Below, piece after piece: positions 18,540-30,013 of a stretch of DNA of 64,000 bases. A program made the position numbers and the translations under genes. Origin of the DNA: Colwellia sp. PAMC 21821 (GTDB lineage: Bacteria > Pseudomonadota > Gammaproteobacteria > Enterobacterales > Alteromonadaceae). The notes below the pieces were generated by a model. The model was given only the letters and a program-made list of their open reading frames with translations, was not told the origin of the DNA and did not search any database. The stretch is taken from positions 3,348,001 to 3,412,000 of the forward strand of contig NZ_CP014943.1 of the NCBI RefSeq assembly GCF_002077175.1, written 5' to 3'. Each line of letters starts with the position of its first letter. Position 1 is the first letter of the stretch.

Positions 18540-19001
18540 TTAGAGCTTTTTTGACATAACGATAGCGTCTTCATAGCCAAAGCCAGTATTACTTGGGTAA
18601 TAACCTGTGCGGCGTGATATTTCAGTAAAACCATGATTAATATAAAGCATTTGTGCACTGATGTTTTTTGCACGCACTTCTAGGAAGATGCTTTTTGTCG
18701 CGAGTGTTTTACAGTGCTCGAAGAATTGTAATAATAATGCTTTACCGTAGCCTTTTCCTTGTTGCTCTGGTGCAACACAAACATCCATCAAGGTTGATTC
18801 ACCTGCTACGTGTTCACCTACATAAAAGCCAACGATTATATTGTCGATTGTCAGGTATTCACCGAAATATCGTCCTTCAATACAGCTGCGAAAAGTTTTT
18901 TCACTCCACGGGTGAGGATGACAAGCAAGTTCAATCACCATCAGTTGTTCGACTATATCCTGATTTACAGGATTAAATGTAGTGTTTGCTATTTGTGTCA
19001 T
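18540..19001 (-). CDS. rimI: RimI, ribosomal protein S18 alanine N-acetyltransferase
   Basis: GNAT enzyme that acetylates the N-terminal alanine of ribosomal protein S18. The 153-residue protein has the RimI-type N-terminal segment HPHPWSEKTF, the acetyl-CoA-binding motif Q-x2-G-x-G/A (PEQQGKGYGKAL) and the C-terminal region LEVRAKNISAQMLYINHGF. I chose the ATG at 19001 because it overlaps the stop of holD as ATGA and gives the usual length; the frame also extends to an ATG at 19031. holD-rimI is the E. coli order too. Confidence 0.93.
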   Translation of the reverse strand: MTQIANTTFNPVNQDIVEQLMVIELACHPHPWSEKTFRSCIEGRYFGEYLTIDNIIVGFYVGEHVAGESTLMDVCVAPEQQGKGYGKALLLQFFEHCKTLATKSIFLEVRAKNISAQMLYINHGFTEISRRTGYYPSNTGFGYEDAIVMSKKL

Positions 19002-19444
19002 GTTGAGCTTAAAGCTCCTATTGATTGCCATAAAGATTTTTTTAATTCTGGCGAGTTTGCAAGGGTTTCTAAATCAGGTGTTTTTAAGCAGTTATGCTCA
19101 AATTCAATATTTTTATTTTGGGTAAACTGCCAATTAATGATGCCAAGATCAATTTGATTATGAGCAACGGATAAATCGGCACTGCTTGCGCCTATGGAGC
19201 TTAGAATATCTTTAAATAACGGCTGTTTAAGTAATGATTTTAGATCTATTGCTATACTCTCTTGATGTGACTTTGATGACAATGGTGAGGCAACAGCAGT
19301 AATGGTGTCGGTATTTTGCTCGCTGTTATGCTCAGCCCCAGAAGTATTAGCTGACAATGAGTTGCGGCTGGTTAATGACCGTCTTTGCCAAACCGTAATG
19401 CCCATGGCTTGTAATAATTCAAATTGTCTTTTGTTAATGCTCAT
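18998..19444 (-). CDS. holD: HolD, DNA polymerase III psi subunit
   Basis: Links the clamp-loader chi subunit to the rest of the polymerase III holoenzyme. The 148-residue protein is recognised by the N-terminal motif RQFELLQAMGITVWQRR, which matches the HolD signature region, and by its position directly upstream of rimI with a 4-bp overlap. Residues about 25-70 are low in complexity (Ser, Thr, Asn, Gln), consistent with a linker. Psi proteins are poorly conserved, so the name rests on the N-terminus and context. Confidence 0.85.
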   Translation of the reverse strand: MSINKRQFELLQAMGITVWQRRSLTSRNSLSANTSGAEHNSEQNTDTITAVASPLSSKSHQESIAIDLKSLLKQPLFKDILSSIGASSADLSVAHNQIDLGIINWQFTQNKNIEFEHNCLKTPDLETLANSPELKKSLWQSIGALSST

Positions 19445-19585
19445 ATCATTTTAGGTATGGTTAAAATCATGGTTATCATGACAGAGTTTTGAAATAGGAA
19501 AAACTAGAATTTTATAATAACACTAAGATTATTAACTAAGTGACTATAAAAAATTAAAATAAGGAATTAAATCAAGAAAGGAAAA

Positions 19586-19662
19586 TGGCAGGGGTGGAGA
19601 GATTCGAACTCCCAACCGTCGGTTTTGGAGACCGCTGTTCTACCAATTGGAACTACACCCCT
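19586..19662 (-). tRNA. tRNA-Trp (CCA anticodon)
   Basis: The 77-nt gene reads AGGGGTG acceptor arm to CACCCCT plus an encoded GCCA end. The anticodon loop is CTCCAAA, giving anticodon CCA, and the T-loop is TTCGAAT. It closely follows E. coli tRNA-Trp. Two small differences are visible: the D-loop has one extra base (CAATTGGTA), and the base pair at the top of the anticodon stem (27-43) is G-A rather than C-G. Confidence 0.95.
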
Positions 19663-19772
19663 GCAACAGATTCGAATTATACTGATGCCAAGCTAAAGGT
19701 AAAGGGCAAATTTAAAAAAAACGACTGTTCGCCTAAATAAACAGCATATGTGTCGATATTTGCCCAATTAAA

Positions 19773-21530
19773 TTAAGGGTTGTTGATTTTTTGTTCAGCG
19801 GTAGAGGTTTTCCAATAACAGAAACGGGTATTTTCTGGATAAGGGTAAACATCTGCAAAAACACCTTTAGCAACACTTGCTTGACAGTTTTGCCAATATT
19901 CAGCTTCTAGTAAATCAGCATGGTGTCGTAAAAATGCTTGTCGATATCTATTATTAGCTAAAGCAAAAGTGGCGATCTCTTCTGGAAATACATCACCAGG
20001 TGCAACTGAATACCATGGTTCAGCCGCATAAATTTGTTCTTCGGTTACCGCTTCAGGCTTAATACGAAAGTTTACTTCATTCATATAAGTAATTTCATCG
20101 TAATCATAAAAAATTACCCGGCCATGTCGTGTTACGCCAAAATTTTTCAATAACATATCACCTGGGAAAATATCAGCGGCAATAAGTTGTTTAATGGCTT
20201 TACCATAACCATACATTGCATCGTCTACTTCATCGTCATTAGCTGTAGCTAAGTATAAATTGAGTGGTGTCATTTTACGTTCAATATACATATGTTTAAT
20301 GATCACTAAATCATCTTCATATCTTAGTAAAGAAGGTGCAACAGTATTTAGCTCGTCTAAAAGTTCCTCTGAGAAGCGCTGCTTAGGAAAGGCAACTTCG
20401 GAATACTCCATGGTATCAGCCATTCGACCCACTCGGTCATGTAGTTTAACTAGGCGATATTTGCCTTTAACATCGGCTCTGGTCATATTTTTACTTGGGG
20501 AGAACTTGTCTTTAATGATTTTAAATACATAGGGATATGACGGCAGCATAAATACCGACATCACCATACCCTTTATACCAGGCGCCAGGACGAGCTTGTC
20601 ATCACTGTTATCGAGGTGATTTAAAAAATCACGATAAAACTGAGTTTTTCCTTGTTTATGAAAGCCGATGGCGGAATATAAATCAGCACTGGTTTTATGA
20701 GGGATTAAGCGGTTGAGAAAGTCGACTAAGGCGTGCGGGTGCTGGCAGTCAACAAAGAAATAAGCACGAGCAAAACCAAAAACCACCGCCATTTGTTCAC
20801 CTTTGGTGATCAACGCATCAATAAATAAACCGTCTTTTTCAGTATTTAATAGCGAAATAATAAAAGGTATTTCACCAGCAGGGGAAATTACACGGCCAAT
20901 AACATAGGCTCCCTTATTACGGTAAAAAACGGAATCTAGAATATCGAATTGTAAATCTGATAACGGGTAGCGTGTTTTGTCGGCTTGTTGGCGAAATTTT
21001 GAAATAAGGATATTGATGTCTTTTTTCAAATGAGAAAATGGTACTGAAAACTCATGCCGTTTCATTATTAGGCTAATTGTTTTAAAGAGCCCATGTTCAT
21101 CGGGGTGATAACTGGTGTATATTTTGGGCGTGGGTAAGGTGTCTAATCTTGTCGCGGTCGATTGCACGAAAATATAGGCATTATGATAGTACTCGCGGGC
21201 GAATAAGTGGCAAAATATGGAATTATAAAAGCTCTCAGCCAACTCTGGTTGAGGATGTTTACTCAGTAGTTCAATGTAACAACTTTTCACATACTGCCAA
21301 AGCTCATCATCGAGTTCTGTGATACAAAAGTCTTGCTTGATAGTGACTAATGTTTCTTCTATACGTTGATCGTAAAAGTCTGTACGCGCTTTAGCCGCGA
21401 CTTGAATGTCTTTCCAGCGATGTTGCTCAAAGCGCTGTTTTGCCGTTTGTGTTATTTCACTATAAAGGTAAATATGTCGCTCAAAACCATTGATGATGGT
21501 TTTTGCGATGGCGAATGCAAGATTTTTCAT
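19773..21530 (-). CDS. aceK: Isocitrate dehydrogenase kinase/phosphatase
   Basis: Bifunctional enzyme that phosphorylates and reactivates isocitrate dehydrogenase, directing carbon between the TCA cycle and the glyoxylate shunt. The 585-residue protein has the AceK signatures: the ATP-binding segment APGIKGMVMSVFML, the FKIIKDKF lysines and the downstream VRFYDYDE-like FYDYDEIT metal/catalytic region. The frame extends to 21572, but the ATG at 21530 has a well-spaced AAAGG site and starts at the usual family position. No aceA or aceB is nearby, so the gene is separated from the usual aceBAK operon. Confidence 0.95.
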   Translation of the reverse strand: MKNLAFAIAKTIINGFERHIYLYSEITQTAKQRFEQHRWKDIQVAAKARTDFYDQRIEETLVTIKQDFCITELDDELWQYVKSCYIELLSKHPQPELAESFYNSIFCHLFAREYYHNAYIFVQSTATRLDTLPTPKIYTSYHPDEHGLFKTISLIMKRHEFSVPFSHLKKDINILISKFRQQADKTRYPLSDLQFDILDSVFYRNKGAYVIGRVISPAGEIPFIISLLNTEKDGLFIDALITKGEQMAVVFGFARAYFFVDCQHPHALVDFLNRLIPHKTSADLYSAIGFHKQGKTQFYRDFLNHLDNSDDKLVLAPGIKGMVMSVFMLPSYPYVFKIIKDKFSPSKNMTRADVKGKYRLVKLHDRVGRMADTMEYSEVAFPKQRFSEELLDELNTVAPSLLRYEDDLVIIKHMYIERKMTPLNLYLATANDDEVDDAMYGYGKAIKQLIAADIFPGDMLLKNFGVTRHGRVIFYDYDEITYMNEVNFRIKPEAVTEEQIYAAEPWYSVAPGDVFPEEIATFALANNRYRQAFLRHHADLLEAEYWQNCQASVAKGVFADVYPYPENTRFCYWKTSTAEQKINNP

Positions 21531-21672
21531 TAGTTTACCTTTCAAGTGTTGTTTGATTTCAGCATACGTCAAAATAAAGCTTTTGGGTGATTATTTTTAA
21601 ACTATAGTCGCTATTTATTATCGTGATAGCCTTAAACGTTTAAGCTATATTGCTGTTATATTTCAAGCTTAG

Positions 21673-21831
21673 TTGTATACCTAAATCCCTTGAGTATGTA
21701 GCTACAGAGTTAAGCTGGAAGTTGATCAAGGCGCGATAGGATAATAAGGGCGACTGTCTTTAATCGCTAACAGCTCTAAACCCTTTCTTAACTTACTGAA
21801 ATTTGCAACTTGCAGAGGTGCGGGTATACAA
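21673..21831. repeat. Second short element with inverted ends
   Basis: About 159 bp starting TTGTATACC and ending GGGTATACAA, so the two ends are inverted repeats; inner parts (GTTAAGC and its partner CTTAAC) also pair partly. It fills the gap upstream of queA and has no coding capacity. It resembles a non-autonomous insertion element, but no second copy is in the window, so the call is tentative. Confidence 0.4.
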
Positions 21832-21904
21832 GTTAATGCTTGCTATTCGTGCCGTGCAGCACTAAAATTACGCGTTTTTTAATCTTTGAACTAGTTTATT
21901 TACC

Positions 21905-22963
21905 ATGCGCGTTGCTGATTTTTCATTTGAATTACCTGAAGAGCTTATCGCTCGATATCCAAAAGCTAACCGTTCTGCCAGTCGTTTAATGACGCTTAAT
22001 GGCAATGATGGTGTGCGAAAAGATGAAACATTTACGGATCTTATTGACCATGTTCAAGCGGGAGACTTGTTAGTATTTAACAATACACGCGTTATTCCAG
22101 CACGCATGTTTGGTCAAAAAGCCAGTGGCGGTAAATTAGAAGTTTTAGTTGAACGTTTATTAGATGAACATAGAGTGCTAGCACACATTCGCTGCAGTAA
22201 ATCGCCCAAACCTGGCAGTGAAATAGTCCTTGAAGGTAAAGTTAAAGCCACGATGGTGGCAAGACATGACGCTTTGTTTGAACTTGAATTTCATGGCGAG
22301 CAATCGGTGTTATCAATATTAGATGAAGTTGGCCATATGCCATTACCGCCTTATATTGACCGACCTGATGAAGACAGTGACCGTGAACGTTATCAAACGG
22401 TTTATAACGAAAAACCTGGCGCTGTCGCTGCACCAACAGCAGGTTTACATTTTGATGATGAATTAATGGCGAAGCTTAAAGCCAAAGGTGTCGATTTTGC
22501 CTTTGTAACTTTACATGTCGGTGCTGGCACATTTCAACCGGTAAAAGTTGATGAAATTGCCGATCATATTATGCACGCTGAATATGTTGAAGTGCCGCCG
22601 AGTGTTGTGGCACAAATTGAACAAACTAAAGCGAGTGGCGGTAAAGTTATTGCTGTTGGTACTACGTCAGTACGTTCACTCGAAAGTGCCGCTAAAATTG
22701 CTGCTGAACAAGGTAAAAGCTTTAGTGAATTCTATGGTGATACCGATATTTTTATCACCCCTGGTTATGAATTTAAAATTGTTGATGCTTTAATTACGAA
22801 TTTTCACTTATCGGAATCAACCTTATTGATGTTAGTTAGTGCGTTTGCCGGTTACGACAACATTATGGCGGCCTATCAACATGCAGTCGCGCAGCAGTAT
22901 CGCTTTTTTAGTTATGGTGATGCGATGTTGTTGACGAAAAAAGATTTAAATACTGGTCAGTAA
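21905..22963 (+). CDS. queA: S-adenosylmethionine:tRNA ribosyltransferase-isomerase QueA
   Basis: Converts preQ1 in tRNA to epoxyqueuosine using the ribosyl part of SAM. The 352-residue protein has the QueA N-terminus ([15 protein letters not shown]), the [12 protein letters not shown] motif, AAPTAGLHF and the C-terminal [18 protein letters not shown]. It precedes tgt, the enzyme acting just before it in queuosine synthesis. A short inverted repeat (GTCAGT...ACTGAC) spans the stop codon. Confidence 0.97.
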   Translation: MRVADFSFELPEELIARYPKANRSASRLMTLNGNDGVRKDETFTDLIDHVQAGDLLVFNNTRVIPARMFGQKASGGKLEVLVERLLDEHRVLAHIRCSKSPKPGSEIVLEGKVKATMVARHDALFELEFHGEQSVLSILDEVGHMPLPPYIDRPDEDSDRERYQTVYNEKPGAVAAPTAGLHFDDELMAKLKAKGVDFAFVTLHVGAGTFQPVKVDEIADHIMHAEYVEVPPSVVAQIEQTKASGGKVIAVGTTSVRSLESAAKIAAEQGKSFSEFYGDTDIFITPGYEFKIVDALITNFHLSESTLLMLVSAFAGYDNIMAAYQHAVAQQYRFFSYGDAMLLTKKDLNTGQ

Positions 22964-23028
22964 AAATACTGACTAGAGAAGATAATAGTTGGTTAGAATG
23001 CTAGCCGTTAAAACGAAAAAGCTGCTAG

Positions 23029-24225
<1,197 letters not shown>

Positions 24226-24289
24226 AACGTTAACAGGTTCAATTTCACCATTTTATAAAATCAATCAGAAAAAATAACAAGAGGTATTT

Positions 24290-24625
24290 ATGAGTTTATT
24301 TATTAGTCAAGCCCACGCTGCTGCAGGTCCCGCTCAAGGGGCAGACGGTATGTCAATGTTAATTATGTTAGCGGTATTTGGTTTAGTGTTTTATTTTATG
24401 ATTTATCGTCCGCAAGCAAAGCGTGTGAAAGAGCATAAAAATTTAATGTCTGAATTATCAAAAGGCGACGAAGTATTAACACAAGGTGGCATTGTTGGGA
24501 AAATTGTTAAAGTTTCTGATGAAAAAGATTTTATTGTAGTAAGCATTGCCGAAGGTACTGAAGTAACAGTACAAAAAGGCGCAATTAATGCTGTATTACC
24601 TAAAGGTACTATGAAATCTCTATAA
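24290..24625 (+). CDS. yajC: YajC, Sec translocon accessory subunit
   Basis: Small inner-membrane protein associated with SecDF. The 111-residue protein has one membrane segment (about residues 22-42), the conserved FMIYRPQAKR right after it, and GDEVLTQGGIVGKI. An AGAGG site precedes the ATG. It follows tgt and precedes secD as in E. coli, but is separated from secD by a terminator-like hairpin. Confidence 0.96.
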   Translation: MSLFISQAHAAAGPAQGADGMSMLIMLAVFGLVFYFMIYRPQAKRVKEHKNLMSELSKGDEVLTQGGIVGKIVKVSDEKDFIVVSIAEGTEVTVQKGAINAVLPKGTMKSL

Positions 24626-24658
24626 TGAGATTTAGTGACCTTGCTGCTATAGCTTTTT

Positions 24659-24695
24659 AAAAGTGCGCATTGATAATAATCAATTGCGCACTTTT
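24659..24695 (+). terminator. Terminator between yajC and secD
   Basis: AAAAGTGCGCA (from 24659) pairs with TGCGCACTTTT (to 24695); an inner GAT/ATC pairing extends the stem. The 3' side ends in TTTT. This suggests that secD also has its own promoter or depends on read-through. Confidence 0.7.
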
Positions 24696-24797
24696 GCATA
24701 GTTAAACAATAGTGATAATAAAAAATTATAATAAACTTTCACGCATCTACTTACTTTAAGTGATATAGCGTGATTCAAAAGAAAATAGGGTGATATT

Positions 24798-26645
24798 GTG
24801 CTAAACAAATATCCATTATGGAAGACATTGATGGTGCTATTTATAGTAGCCTTTGGTGCTTTGTATGCGTCTCCTAACCTTTATGGTGAAGATCCTGCTG
24901 TACAAATTTCTGGCTTGCGCGGTATAGAAACAAACGCAGCGACGTTAGATCTAGTTAAGTCTCATTTAGATGAAAAGAAAATTTCCTACGCGAGTATCGT
25001 GATGGAAGGCGGCCAGATATTGGCGCGATTTAGAGACACGGAACAACAATTACGTGCACGTGATTTACTTGACGAAAGTATCGGTGATGAGTATTCAGTT
25101 GCCTTAAACCTAACGCCTGCCACACCAGCGTGGCTAGCAAGTGTTGGTGGTACGCCAATGAAGTTAGGTTTAGATTTAAGTGGTGGAGTGAGCTTCCTAA
25201 TGGAAGTGAACATGAAAGAAGCCATTATTAAGGCACAAGAAAGTTTAGTTGACGATTTTAGAACGGGTTTACGTGGCGAAAAAATTCGCTATCGCTCAGT
25301 TAAAAAAGTTGATGATGCTATTGCAGTGCAATTTCGTAATCTTGAAGATTTAGAGAATGCAGAAACTTTTCTAGAAAAGCAAAACCAGAATTTGTTATTT
25401 GTTAGCGATGAAGCGAGTTTAACCTTATCGGCCAAAATGACCGAACAAAGATTAAAAGAAACGCGTGAATATGCCCTACAACAAAATATTACCATTATCC
25501 GTAACCGTGTGAACGAATTAGGTGTTGCTGAACCGTTAGTACAGCGCCAAGGTCAAAAACATATTGTTATCGAATTACCGGGTGTGCAAGATACCGCGAA
25601 AGCAAAAGAAATCTTAAACGCTACGGCTACCATTGAGTTTCGTTTAGTTGATACTGACGGTGACTTAGGTGCTGCACTTAACGGTCGTGTACCGGGTAGT
25701 TCTCAGTTGTTAAAAGAGCGTAACGGCCAGCCTGTTTTATTGAAAAAACGCGTGATGCTAACCGGTGATCATATTGTTGATGCAGGTTCAAGTTTTGACG
25801 AGTACAGCCGTCCACAAGTTAATATTACTTTGGATTCTGCTGGCGGTAGTAAAATGTCAAACGGCACTAAAAACAGTATTGGCAAGCCAATGGCTACGGT
25901 ATTTATAGAATATAAACCTACTGACCGAGTTGACTCTGAAGGTAATACTGTTTTTGAAAAAGTCGAAGAAGTTATTAGTGTTGCCACTATTCAAGCCCGC
26001 TTAGGCAAAACCTTCCGTATAACGGGTGCTGGTAGCCAAGCTGAAGCGCATAATTTAGCGCTATTGCTAAGAGCTGGTGCCTTAATAGCACCTATTCAAA
26101 TTGTTGAAGAACGTACTGTTGGCCCAACTTTAGGTGCTGAAAACGTTCAACTAGGTTTCCAAGCCATCATGATGGGCTTTGGGTTAGTGTTCTTATTTAT
26201 GTTGATTTATTACCGTGCCTTTGGTGTGGTGGCAAACTTAGCGTTAGGCGCAAACTTAGTCTTGATTATTGGCGTAATGTCGATGATCCCTGGCGCAACC
26301 TTAACTTTACCGGGTATGGCCGGTATTGTATTAACAGTTGGTATGGCGGTTGATGCTAACGTACTTATTTTTGAGCGTATTCGTGAAGAAATACGTGAAG
26401 GTAAGTCGATTCAACAGTCGATTCATCAAGGTTACGACGCTGCATTTTCTACCATTATTGATGCCAACATTACTACGCTAATTGCTGCGTTGATTTTATT
26501 CGCGGTAGGTACCGGTCCAATTAAAGGTTTCGCTGTCACATTATCAATCGGTATTATTACCTCAATGTTTACGGCTGTTATTGGTACTCGTACTATTGTT
26601 AACGCTGTTTGGGGTGGTAAACGTCTCGATAAATTGTCTATATAG
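24798..26645 (+). CDS. secD: SecD, protein translocase subunit
   Basis: Inner-membrane RND-type subunit that uses the proton gradient to help complete Sec export. The 615-residue protein has a first membrane segment near residues 7-27, a large periplasmic domain with [14 protein letters not shown], and five further membrane segments in the last 170 residues with [17 protein letters not shown]. The start is GTG at 24798 with AGGGTGAT upstream. secF follows 12 bp later. Confidence 0.97.
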   Translation: MLNKYPLWKTLMVLFIVAFGALYASPNLYGEDPAVQISGLRGIETNAATLDLVKSHLDEKKISYASIVMEGGQILARFRDTEQQLRARDLLDESIGDEYSVALNLTPATPAWLASVGGTPMKLGLDLSGGVSFLMEVNMKEAIIKAQESLVDDFRTGLRGEKIRYRSVKKVDDAIAVQFRNLEDLENAETFLEKQNQNLLFVSDEASLTLSAKMTEQRLKETREYALQQNITIIRNRVNELGVAEPLVQRQGQKHIVIELPGVQDTAKAKEILNATATIEFRLVDTDGDLGAALNGRVPGSSQLLKERNGQPVLLKKRVMLTGDHIVDAGSSFDEYSRPQVNITLDSAGGSKMSNGTKNSIGKPMATVFIEYKPTDRVDSEGNTVFEKVEEVISVATIQARLGKTFRITGAGSQAEAHNLALLLRAGALIAPIQIVEERTVGPTLGAENVQLGFQAIMMGFGLVFLFMLIYYRAFGVVANLALGANLVLIIGVMSMIPGATLTLPGMAGIVLTVGMAVDANVLIFERIREEIREGKSIQQSIHQGYDAAFSTIIDANITTLIAALILFAVGTGPIKGFAVTLSIGIITSMFTAVIGTRTIVNAVWGGKRLDKLSI

Positions 26646-26657
26646 GGCTTCAATATT

Positions 26658-27605
26658 ATGCAAATTTTACAATTAAAAGAGACTGTCGCCTTTATGCGTT
26701 ACCGCAAGGTAGCGGTGGTATTTAGTCTTTTACTAATGGCCGCTTCGGTTTTTTCATTAGCGACAAATAAACTTAACTTCGGATTAGATTTTACCGGTGG
26801 TACTTTAATCGAAGTTGGTTTTGAACAATCGGCTGATTTGACGAAAGTTCGCGCTATTATGGACTCAAGTGGTTTTGATGACGCTGTTGTTCAGCTGTAT
26901 GGTTCAAGCCGTGATGTGGTGATCCGTTTAGCAACACGTGAAGACGTTAAAGCAGAAATGCTAGGTAACCAAGTACTAGATATTTTACAAGCCGGTACTG
27001 GGCAAACCATTGATATGCGTCGAATCGAGTATGTTGGCGCAAGTGTTGGTGATGAGCTAGCAGAGCAGGGTGGTTTAGCTATGTTAACTGCGCTTATCTG
27101 TATTTTAGTTTATGTCGCGTTTCGCTTTGAATGGCGTTTTGCTTTAGGTTCAGTAATCGCGCTATTTCATGACGTATTGTTAACCTTAGGTCTATTCTCT
27201 GTATTACAGTTGGAATTTGACTTAACGGTACTGGCGGCAATACTTGCGGTGATAGGTTACTCCCTAAACGATACGATAGTTGTCTCGGATCGTATTCGAG
27301 AAAACTTCAGAAAAATACGGGTAGGAACGCCAGAAGATGTCATAAACATCTCTCTTACGCAAACGTTATCACGTACTATTATTACCTCAATTACTACTCT
27401 ATTAGTACTTGCTGCCTTGTTCTTTAAAGGTGGAGCACTGATACATGGTTTTGCTACGGCATTACTATTGGGTGTTTTTGTTGGTACATACTCCTCAGTT
27501 TACGTTGCCAGTTCAGTGGCTTTGGCATTGGGTATTTCGAAAGAAGACTTAATACCTGAAGTGATTGAAAAAGAAGGCGCTGATCAAGAAGAAATGAGAC
27601 CGTAA
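26658..27605 (+). CDS. secF: SecF, protein translocase subunit
   Basis: Partner of SecD in the same export complex. The 315-residue protein has the SecF signature FGLDFTGGTLIEV after the first membrane segment, and GYSLNDTIVVSDRIRENFR in the membrane domain. Length and order match E. coli SecF (323). It ends at a strong terminator. Confidence 0.97.
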   Translation: MQILQLKETVAFMRYRKVAVVFSLLLMAASVFSLATNKLNFGLDFTGGTLIEVGFEQSADLTKVRAIMDSSGFDDAVVQLYGSSRDVVIRLATREDVKAEMLGNQVLDILQAGTGQTIDMRRIEYVGASVGDELAEQGGLAMLTALICILVYVAFRFEWRFALGSVIALFHDVLLTLGLFSVLQLEFDLTVLAAILAVIGYSLNDTIVVSDRIRENFRKIRVGTPEDVINISLTQTLSRTIITSITTLLVLAALFFKGGALIHGFATALLLGVFVGTYSSVYVASSVALALGISKEDLIPEVIEKEGADQEEMRP

Positions 27606-27636
27606 AATCTAGATTGGTTATCGTTTTCTCTCTAAT

Positions 27637-27667
27637 ACGGCTCGCATTATGCGGGCCGTTTTTTCAT
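27637..27667 (+). terminator. Intrinsic terminator after secF
   Basis: ACGGCTCGCAT pairs with ATGCGGGCCGT (27637-27660, one G-T mismatch pair) and is followed by TTTTTT. The remaining stretch to 27961 shows nothing recognisable. Confidence 0.9.
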
Positions 27668-27961
27668 GTGTTATTTAGTCAAATCAATATCATTGGCACG
27701 ATGGAAATTAGGTGTTGGTGTTAAAAACTACTGTTTAGGAATGTCCGCTTATAATACGGTGAACGATTAATTAACCCAATGCCTAGAATCAGTTAATATT
27801 AATCATCCGGTTAGCTTATATTAGACCTTACAGCCATTACCTAATTAACGACGAGATAACCAAATTAATGATTTTGGCGGCGGATGAACAAACCTATTCA
27901 GTATTAAAAATTACATCATTAGCGTAGAAACTATCAGTGGATTTATAATGCTACAGGAACA

Positions 27962-28870
27962 CTAAAATGCGATTTTCCTACTGTTTGTTATACGCAGTAT
28001 GCTCTCGCTGATAACTAACAGCACAGCGATGCCAAAGAAGGCATAGCTCCACAATTGCTCTGGACTTATAAATTCATTTAATAGAAATATTGCGACTAGC
28101 ATCATTAATATGGGCTCACCATAATTCAACATACCAAATACTGTAAACCTTAATCGGGTTGACGCGGAAACAAAAAATATCATGGCAATGGCCCCTAAAA
28201 ATCCTGAGCCTAATAACAGTAATGCTCCCCAGTCTATTGAAGGCAAAAAAGGTAATTGCTGTTGATTAGCGATATACAGCAGAAATAAAGCCACTGGCGC
28301 TATAAAAATGTTCTCTGCAACAAAGTTACTGATTGTAGAAACTTGGCTTTTTCGGCGTAAGATAAAATAAGGGGGATAACCTAAACAAATAAGTAAGGTA
28401 ACCCAAGAAAATGAATGGCTTGTATATAGCTCAACGCACACGCCAATTAAGGCTGCACCAACAGCTGCCCACAGCAAAGGACTCATGCTCTCTTTAAAGT
28501 AAAAACGACCCGTTAAGCTAATAGTAATAGGTAATAAAAAATAGCCCATCGCAATATTAATAGTTTCGCCATTCACCGGGCCCCAAAAAAATATCCACCA
28601 TTGCAATGCGATCAAAGGCGATGTCATACACATTAATAACAGCACCTTTGGCTGTGAGAAAATAGCTTTAAGATCAGCAAACTTTCGAGCCATCATTAAA
28701 AATATAAAACCGAAGCCTATTTGTGATAAAACACGAAAAGCGAATAAGGTATTCCCATCTACAGGAGCTAAAAACTGTAAGTAATATGGCAGTAATGAGA
28801 AAATAAGAATAGAACCTAACATGAAGGCATAACCCTGGAGTTCTAACTTAACAGTGGGGGAAGCAGGCAT
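27962..28870 (-). CDS. rarD: RarD-type EamA family transporter
   Basis: A 302-residue inner-membrane protein with about ten membrane segments, arranged as two EamA halves. RarD-type features include GYFLLPI at the end of the first half and the GYPPYFILRR segment. RarD proteins are predicted drug/metabolite transporters; chloramphenicol sensitivity named the family, but the natural substrate is unknown. It stands alone, convergent with secF. Confidence 0.8.
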   Translation of the reverse strand: MPASPTVKLELQGYAFMLGSILIFSLLPYYLQFLAPVDGNTLFAFRVLSQIGFGFIFLMMARKFADLKAIFSQPKVLLLMCMTSPLIALQWWIFFWGPVNGETINIAMGYFLLPITISLTGRFYFKESMSPLLWAAVGAALIGVCVELYTSHSFSWVTLLICLGYPPYFILRRKSQVSTISNFVAENIFIAPVALFLLYIANQQQLPFLPSIDWGALLLLGSGFLGAIAMIFFVSASTRLRFTVFGMLNYGEPILMMLVAIFLLNEFISPEQLWSYAFFGIAVLLVISESILRITNSRKIAF

Positions 28871-29250
28871 GTAGTCTCACTAATAGTTTACGGTGCGTTT
28901 ATAGATATGTGAAGCGTGCGTGAGGACAGAGTTAGTGTCAATGATAAAAAGTCACAGAGGCACTATTAATTCGATAAAAGACGTGTATTCCCTTATGTAA
29001 TTAGGAATATATTGAAATCCTGCATTTCGCTTAAAAATAATATAGTGGTTAGCTATTTTTTAGCTGAACTTAACTATAAATTTAGCATTAGATGCACTGT
29101 ACAAACACGAGTAATTTTATACGCTATTATGTCAAAAGGATAATAACTAGAGTAATAAAGCCTAAACATGTGCATTATTTATAGGTTAATTTTTATGAAA
29201 AGTTTAAAGTATGACTACTGCTATGACACATGGTAAACAATGAACATGAG
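28871..29250. other. Gene-free stretch upstream of rarD
   Basis: No coding frame or clear signal beyond the presumed rarD promoter. It is AT-rich and runs directly into the MITE copy at 29251. Confidence 0.4.
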
Positions 29251-29463
29251 TAATACCAAATGTAATAAGTTATTGACCAATTTTAAGCGAGGATAAATTG
29301 TTCAAGAATACATGTTTATTGTTCCAGACTAAACATAAGTACCTGCATCCCTGCAGGCAAGGCGTTTGATTGAGTAATAGCGGGCTATTGGGATTGAAAA
29401 CAACGCAGTTATTGACGATTTAAACCGCCTTAAAATGATCGATTATTTATTTCAATTGGTATT
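29251..29463 (-). mobile_element. MITE-like repeat, copy 2 (short form, inverted)
   Basis: About 210 bp. Read on the minus strand it matches copy 1 (11929-12190) almost base for base, including both terminal inverted repeats and the internal CTTGCCTGCAGGGATGCAGG, but lacks an internal stretch of about 48 bp. A few differences cluster at the deletion edge (CCCAATAGCC against CACACACGCC). Such internal deletions are typical of non-autonomous elements. Confidence 0.8.
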
Positions 29464-30013
29464 ACACATACATTTTTGATTTTTACTTCTCGCGATATGC
29501 TGATGCACAAATTAGGTAGAGTCTACATACCTTGAAAAACCAGAGAAATCAGAAAAACCACAACTTCATATCAAAATAAATTTCTGCTGAATGAGGCGCT
29601 GAATTCCCTCTTTATTCTAGGAAAGAAAATAAAACTTAATTTAGTATGCTTGTAGTTGATTATGTTAAGAATATACCTAGTAATAGACAGAGTAGACAGA
29701 GTAGACAGAATATACAGGACTGCTTTCGTGAAGGAAAGTAAGTAGTTTACTTCCATTTTATTGAATTAACGACAACAGCTTTAATCTGTTCGATGCCAGT
29801 ATACTTCAGGAACTGAAGGGCTGTTAAATCCATGTGTTTGTCTTTGCTATTAGTTTTATTTATGACTTGATAAATTGATTTGTTGCCAAGCGTTAATACT
29901 GAATATACCTGCAGTGTTTAGCGTGATTTAGGTCTTTATACTGGTGTTTTTTTGATATGGTCTAGTATAACTTTACTGTATGATGCCCGATTTTATCAGG
30001 ATATTTACATACA
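29464..30013. other. Gene-free stretch with a 9-bp tandem repeat
   Basis: No convincing gene; a 61-codon minus-strand frame here is low in complexity and has no homology that I recognise. TAGACAGAG occurs three times in tandem at 29684-29710 (third copy ends in A). The 3' part must hold the promoter of the MFS gene; TAGTATAAC near 29963 may be its -10 region. Confidence 0.5.

Noticed and set aside
29571..29756. 61-codon minus-strand frame in the gap before the MFS gene
   Set aside because: Low-complexity, driven by the TAGACAGAG repeat, no ribosome-binding site, no recognisable family.
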